The position numbers and the translations under genes were made by a program. 64,000 bases of DNA from Gordionus sp. m RMFG-2023 (Eukaryota > Nematomorpha > Gordioida > Chordodea > Parachordodidae), in assembly GCF_954871325.1 (NCBI RefSeq), contig NC_088776.1, positions 31,544,508-31,608,507 on the forward strand. The letters are read 5' to 3'. Positions 60,001 through 64,000 of this stretch are shown one piece after another. The first letter of the stretch is position 1; each line of letters begins with the position of its first letter. The notes under the pieces are model-generated. The model was not told the DNA's origin. It did no database searches and saw only the letters and a program-made list of their open reading frames with translations.

Positions 60001-63000
60001 ATCGATAATGTTTACAGATTTATCAGAACAACTAACAGCGACAAATTGAGATGATGGATCGAACACAGTCTATTTTTGTTATGTTTATATGTTAAACGAG
60101 TTGTTGATTAAACAAAGCAAACCTTTATCAATATGCCTTCTTCATTTGGAGAGCCCTTACATATGTATTTTAACTTCCCATCTAACACATCATATATCCT
60201 ATTAAGAGATATGATAAAATAAATCAGAAATTTTAAAACCGTATATTTCTATCCTGGCAAGCTGTAACAATAAATTTACCGTGTGCATCTATATCCAAAT
60301 CATATAAATAACAGGAAATGTTGGTTATTTGATATAATAGAACAAAGTTGATGGCCTTTTGTTTTAAGTCATCCCTATTTCCCTATATTAAAATGATAAT
60401 ATAATAATTAAAAATATTTAATATTTATACAGTGATAGCTTCCCTAACCAAAATGGATTTATCGGCAGCGCAGCTTAACAACAACAGAACTTTAATATTT
60501 TGGTAAGATTCCGAGTTGATGCAAATAAATTTGACGCAACATATAGGAGCCGAATGATCGTTTAAAGTTTGAGATATAACAAAATTAATGTCGGCATATT
60601 TTTGGTAAATATGTATTAATCTATCTTTGCTGCCTGAAGCCAACAATTGTGAATATTCTTCATACTCACCTAAATAAATATCATGTTTGTAAATATATGA
60701 ATTCAATAAACTATTTAAAGATGAGAAATCAAGAGTCACAATTTCCCCATCATGTGCTTCTATAAAATTAACTTCTTTTAAACCATTCGTTTCAAATATT
60801 CTACAAAATATTAGCTAACACATATTTTAAATATTCAACCTTATATTTCCAATTTTGTCTCCGCACGCTAGGTAATTTCCATCTTTACTTAAAGTTAAAG
60901 AACGAGCTCCGTAGTCGGAATTGTAATGGCTATTACTCACAACATTGTTTGGTATTTCCATTTTGTCTAAAATTAAGAAAATTTAATATTGATTTTAATA
61001 CATAATATAATAAATTATAAGGACATAGAAAATATTTTTTGATGGTGTTCCTATTTAAATATTTTTACCTTAATATTAGAATAAAAAGTCATATTTTTGA
61101 AAAAGTATAATGAATTTTCGTTATAATAAATGAAATTCCAAATTCCTGACACCTTTTGACATAATGTTAAAAACAAACAGTACAGTAAGAATTAATCAAG
61201 GCGAGCAAAGAGATCAAACGAGTTTACTATTAGCTTCTACTTTGAATAAATCTAATTCACTTGACAACGATATTACTAAATCATACTATGATTTTTATTT
61301 ATTAGTGAAGCAAAATAAAAATTGTTTAAATTGGGTTAACAAATATACACATCCTTAGGAAATACAAATATAGAAGTGAAGAAAGATATTGGAGATAGAA
61401 ATATTTGCGGGATGCAGTTTATGGGATTTAAATCTTAGTTAATTCATTGTATGCATAAATAAGCTAATCAAGAATTAATTAAAACCCTGAATCAAGTTTC
61501 AAATTGACAGGCATTAACGATACTAATAAGACAGTGCTGATATAAATAGAATGTTATTAGCAGGAATTCTTAAAATACTTCCCATATTGACACAGAGATA
61601 ACGAAGTTTAGCTCTAGAAAGAAAGATATATGCCAATCGATGACCGGTTAGGCAGTAACATGAATATATGTATATTATATAAGCGATAATTTGTATCTTA
61701 AATTTTCTGACATTTATAAGTATTTGGAACTGCTTGAATTTTTAAAAATTATATTGTATCTTAATTTAGCGAAAAAACTATAAGGATGTTTCTAATATTT
61801 AAAATTTATACCCCTTCCCCCCACACATTTTATTAACTCGTTGGCAACTGATGCCTAATCGAGTTTATATTTTTACCGACCGCGGTTAGGGTCAAGAAAT
61901 TGTGATTATTTTTTTATTTCGTGTTGAATTGGGTCAGGAAATATATTTTTTTCATGTAAGTCGGGTTAGGTCAGGGTTGGAAGTATTTTATTTTTATAAT
62001 TTTGAATTAAATTAGTGATATAAATAACTCATGGATTGAATATTATTTTACAATTTTGCTCATTTTATATTTTCTTATAAAATACTGAAAAGTAAATAAA
62101 TTTTAGAGTAAATTTATTTATATCTTGATTTTAGGGTCGGGAACCTGTAATTAATTATATGTCTGAGTTGGGTCGGAAAAAATACTTTATGAGCATCGAG
62201 TCGAAAAAATGTTCTCTTGTTCTATCCATTTTTTTTTCAACCACTTTCAATCTGTTAAGCTTAATTTTGATTGATGTTTATTATCGCAAAAATGATAGAA
62301 TTTTAAAAAATAAATGATAAAATTTGAATAAGTGGACAAAATTTTATTTGCGTTGAAATTTTGTAACATAAAATATAGTCATTCATGAGAAAATCTTTTT
62401 AAATTTTCACTATAGATTTTAACTCACCATTCGACTCGCTCTGTCAAACTCTATTTCACATATACTACGATCCGTGTCAGAGAGCAGTGTGAATATTAAC
62501 TAACAGTGTATTTGTATTATGATTATAAATGTTATTCACAGTTTAATTACTGTTCACACCAACGTGTTGCCAACGAATAGTAATCTCTGTAAATTCAGAT
62601 GTATCGGATTTCAAAAGAAATAATTTATTAAAATTTAAACTTACCTAAAATATGGAAGAGTTCACCTTCGCCCCCCCCCAAGATTTTTTTTAAATATTAA
62701 ACTCTGTTGACAAAACAAGATAAGAATATCAGATAAAATATTTACATAATTAATCGGAGCTAAATTTTATCATTTATCAAAAAGTATACTATTTGTGGAA
62801 GAGTAAACTGTTGAATGTGCATATTTTGCATGGAGATAGATTATAAATGTTAGAATTGGCTTATCGGTAGAGTCCATGGTCCAAAACCGAATGGTTGCAT
62901 CATATGAACATGTAATCATTAGGGGAGTTATTTGATTTAAATCATCTTTCAGCGAGAGAGATGAAAGCTAAAAAATTTTTATGATTATTGTAAAAGTGAT

Positions 63001-64000
63001 TTAATCGAACCAATATTTCCCATACACAGCAACTATGGTAAAAAAAATTCCAACTAGGCCGAATGTCATCCAATATTTCATTTGACATATCCCAAATATA
63101 AATTCCATGATCATTATACATTGAGATCGCCTTTAAGAATAAAATATATATATGCTCTTATATAAAGAAAGGCGTGTAGTTTAATAGCTTATGATCTTAT
63201 ATTAATAAATATTTAATGAGAACTTGTCGTGAATACTTGATTTGTGCCAGTATCTATAGCACATGCGATGCAATCTGGGAAAGTAAGATCAAGATGGCTT
63301 TTTGGGGATATATTTAAACTAAAAGGTGTCGGGTCAAGAAGAGAACGACTGATGCCTAAGGCGTAAGGTTTTGGAAAATTTGTCATTAATTCCAAAGTAC
63401 TTGCATCGTATATTCGAATAACGCCATTGGAACAGCCACATATAACTTTAAGCTCACTCACGGATATACAATTACCAGTTTCACACTTTATCAAATATAA
63501 ATATAAAAAATAAGCCAATCTCAAACTTTACATTTGAAAAAGGTCAAAATATTTATGTACATACCTCGACATCGACAGTTATCTCTAGTTGTCTAGAAGG
63601 AGGCCTCGAAAACAAACATAAAATACCATTATTAGTGATAGCATATACTTTGTCCATATTACCTAATATGCCGCATTTTATATCGTTAAATATTTCATTT
63701 CTCAAATCCCCTAATATGGCAGATCTACCTATTAAGGGAATGGGTTCCGTCGTCTAAAAATTTATATATTAACAATTTGTAATAAATGTTTAAAAAAATC
63801 AATTATACATGTGAATTGATGCTATCCAAGGTAGAATGGCTATTCGAAATATTGAGATTAAATGTGAGAGACCAAAATTTAACGTGCTTATTTCCCGAAG
63901 TAACAAAATACTGGGAATCTTGACTTATAGACAAGGCTTTTACTTGTGAAGAAATTTTGTTACAGCCAATTTTGAATTTATTTTTCCAATCCCAAACATT
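57032..64000 (-). CDS. WDR62/MAPKBP1: WDR62/MAPKBP1-like WD40 scaffold protein (3' 22 exons; 5' end beyond window)
   Basis: Exons (minus): 64000-63809, 63753-63565, 63485-63237, 63130-63011, 62967-62790, 60966-60840, 60800-60431, 60382-60240, 60198-60123, 60069-59894, 59841-59710, 59646-59562, 59511-59436, 59394-59310, 59262-58854, 58515-58447, 58397-58319, 58273-58205, 58162-57698, 57657-57493, 57440-57376, 57334-57032. They join to 1274 codons with consistent GT-AG phases. Diagnostic matches: [121 protein letters not shown] and LPSWAQKQ. Two WD40 propellers are followed by a Ser/Asn-rich disordered region and a short helical C-terminus (last exon; position fits the vertebrate dimerisation helix). 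Known family role: JNK-pathway scaffold and spindle-pole/centrosome protein. The N-terminal exons lie outside. Confidence 0.92.
60967..62789 (-). other. 1.8-kb intron of the WDR62-like gene
   Basis: The donor follows CACAAATA (62790) and the acceptor is ATTTTAG before exon 60966; both are phase 1. Every other intron here is 39-106 bp except one of 338 bp. It contains a plus-strand 64-codon frame (61164-61358) and a region at about 61850-62210 rich in GGGTCGG/GGTTAGG words that looks like an eroded small DNA element. Confidence 0.75.
61164..61358 (+). CDS. Small hypothetical ORF nested in the WDR62-like intron, opposite strand
   Basis: The frame starts [20 protein letters not shown] and ends NWVNKYTHP. 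Its residue use is mixed and not obviously low-complexity, unlike most frames in this AT-rich DNA, so it may be a real exon or the 5' end of a gene. I recognise no domain. It could equally be a chance open frame; no splice partner was identified. Confidence 0.25.
   Translation: MLKTNSTVRINQGEQRDQTSLLLASTLNKSNSLDNDITKSYYDFYLLVKQNKNCLNWVNKYTHP

Overview
The window looks like AT-rich nuclear DNA from a metazoan. Both intact genes have animal-type domain architectures (a G3BP stress-granule protein and a WDR62/MAPKBP1 WD40 scaffold). Both are split into many small exons by GT-AG introns, mostly 36-60 bp, whose acceptors usually read TTTAG or similar. Tiny introns, high AT and dense transposon load would fit a small or reduced animal genome (myxozoan, orthonectid or dicyemid are possibilities), but I cannot place the lineage from sequence alone.

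Layout. 0.2-2.1 kb (minus): decayed copy of an animal repeat-type gene with RNase H-like motifs. 3.1-5.3 kb: diverged tandem duplications and two tRNA-like repeats. 5.4-6.9 kb: an LTR-element fossil whose two long repeats are inverted. 8.25-17.62 kb (plus): complete 12-exon G3BP gene, with a 7.1-kb intron 8 filled with hAT remnants. 18.8-29.2 kb: a stack of elements. An old minus-strand Ty3/gypsy fossil is split by a DNA element (19563-27761); this holds a second inverted-repeat layer, which in turn holds a very young Ty3/gypsy element with 447-bp LTRs (20148-25218). 30-41 kb: successive hAT elements, several with exact 8-bp target duplications, partly inside another LTR fossil. 41.7-51.3 kb: a 9.6-kb hAT element with insertions nested four levels deep. 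52.3-53.6 and 55.0-55.4 kb: two long palindromic elements. 57.0 kb to the window end (minus): WDR62/MAPKBP1-like gene, 22 exons visible, 5' end outside the window.

The two host genes are not functionally linked as far as the sequence shows. Nearly everything between them is layered mobile DNA. At least nine elements can be bounded to the base by 8-bp target-site duplications (six exact, three with one mismatch), so the order of insertions can be read directly. The model exons of both host genes join in frame with consistent phases (590 codons for G3BP, 1274 codons for the visible WDR62 part), which supports the gene models strongly.
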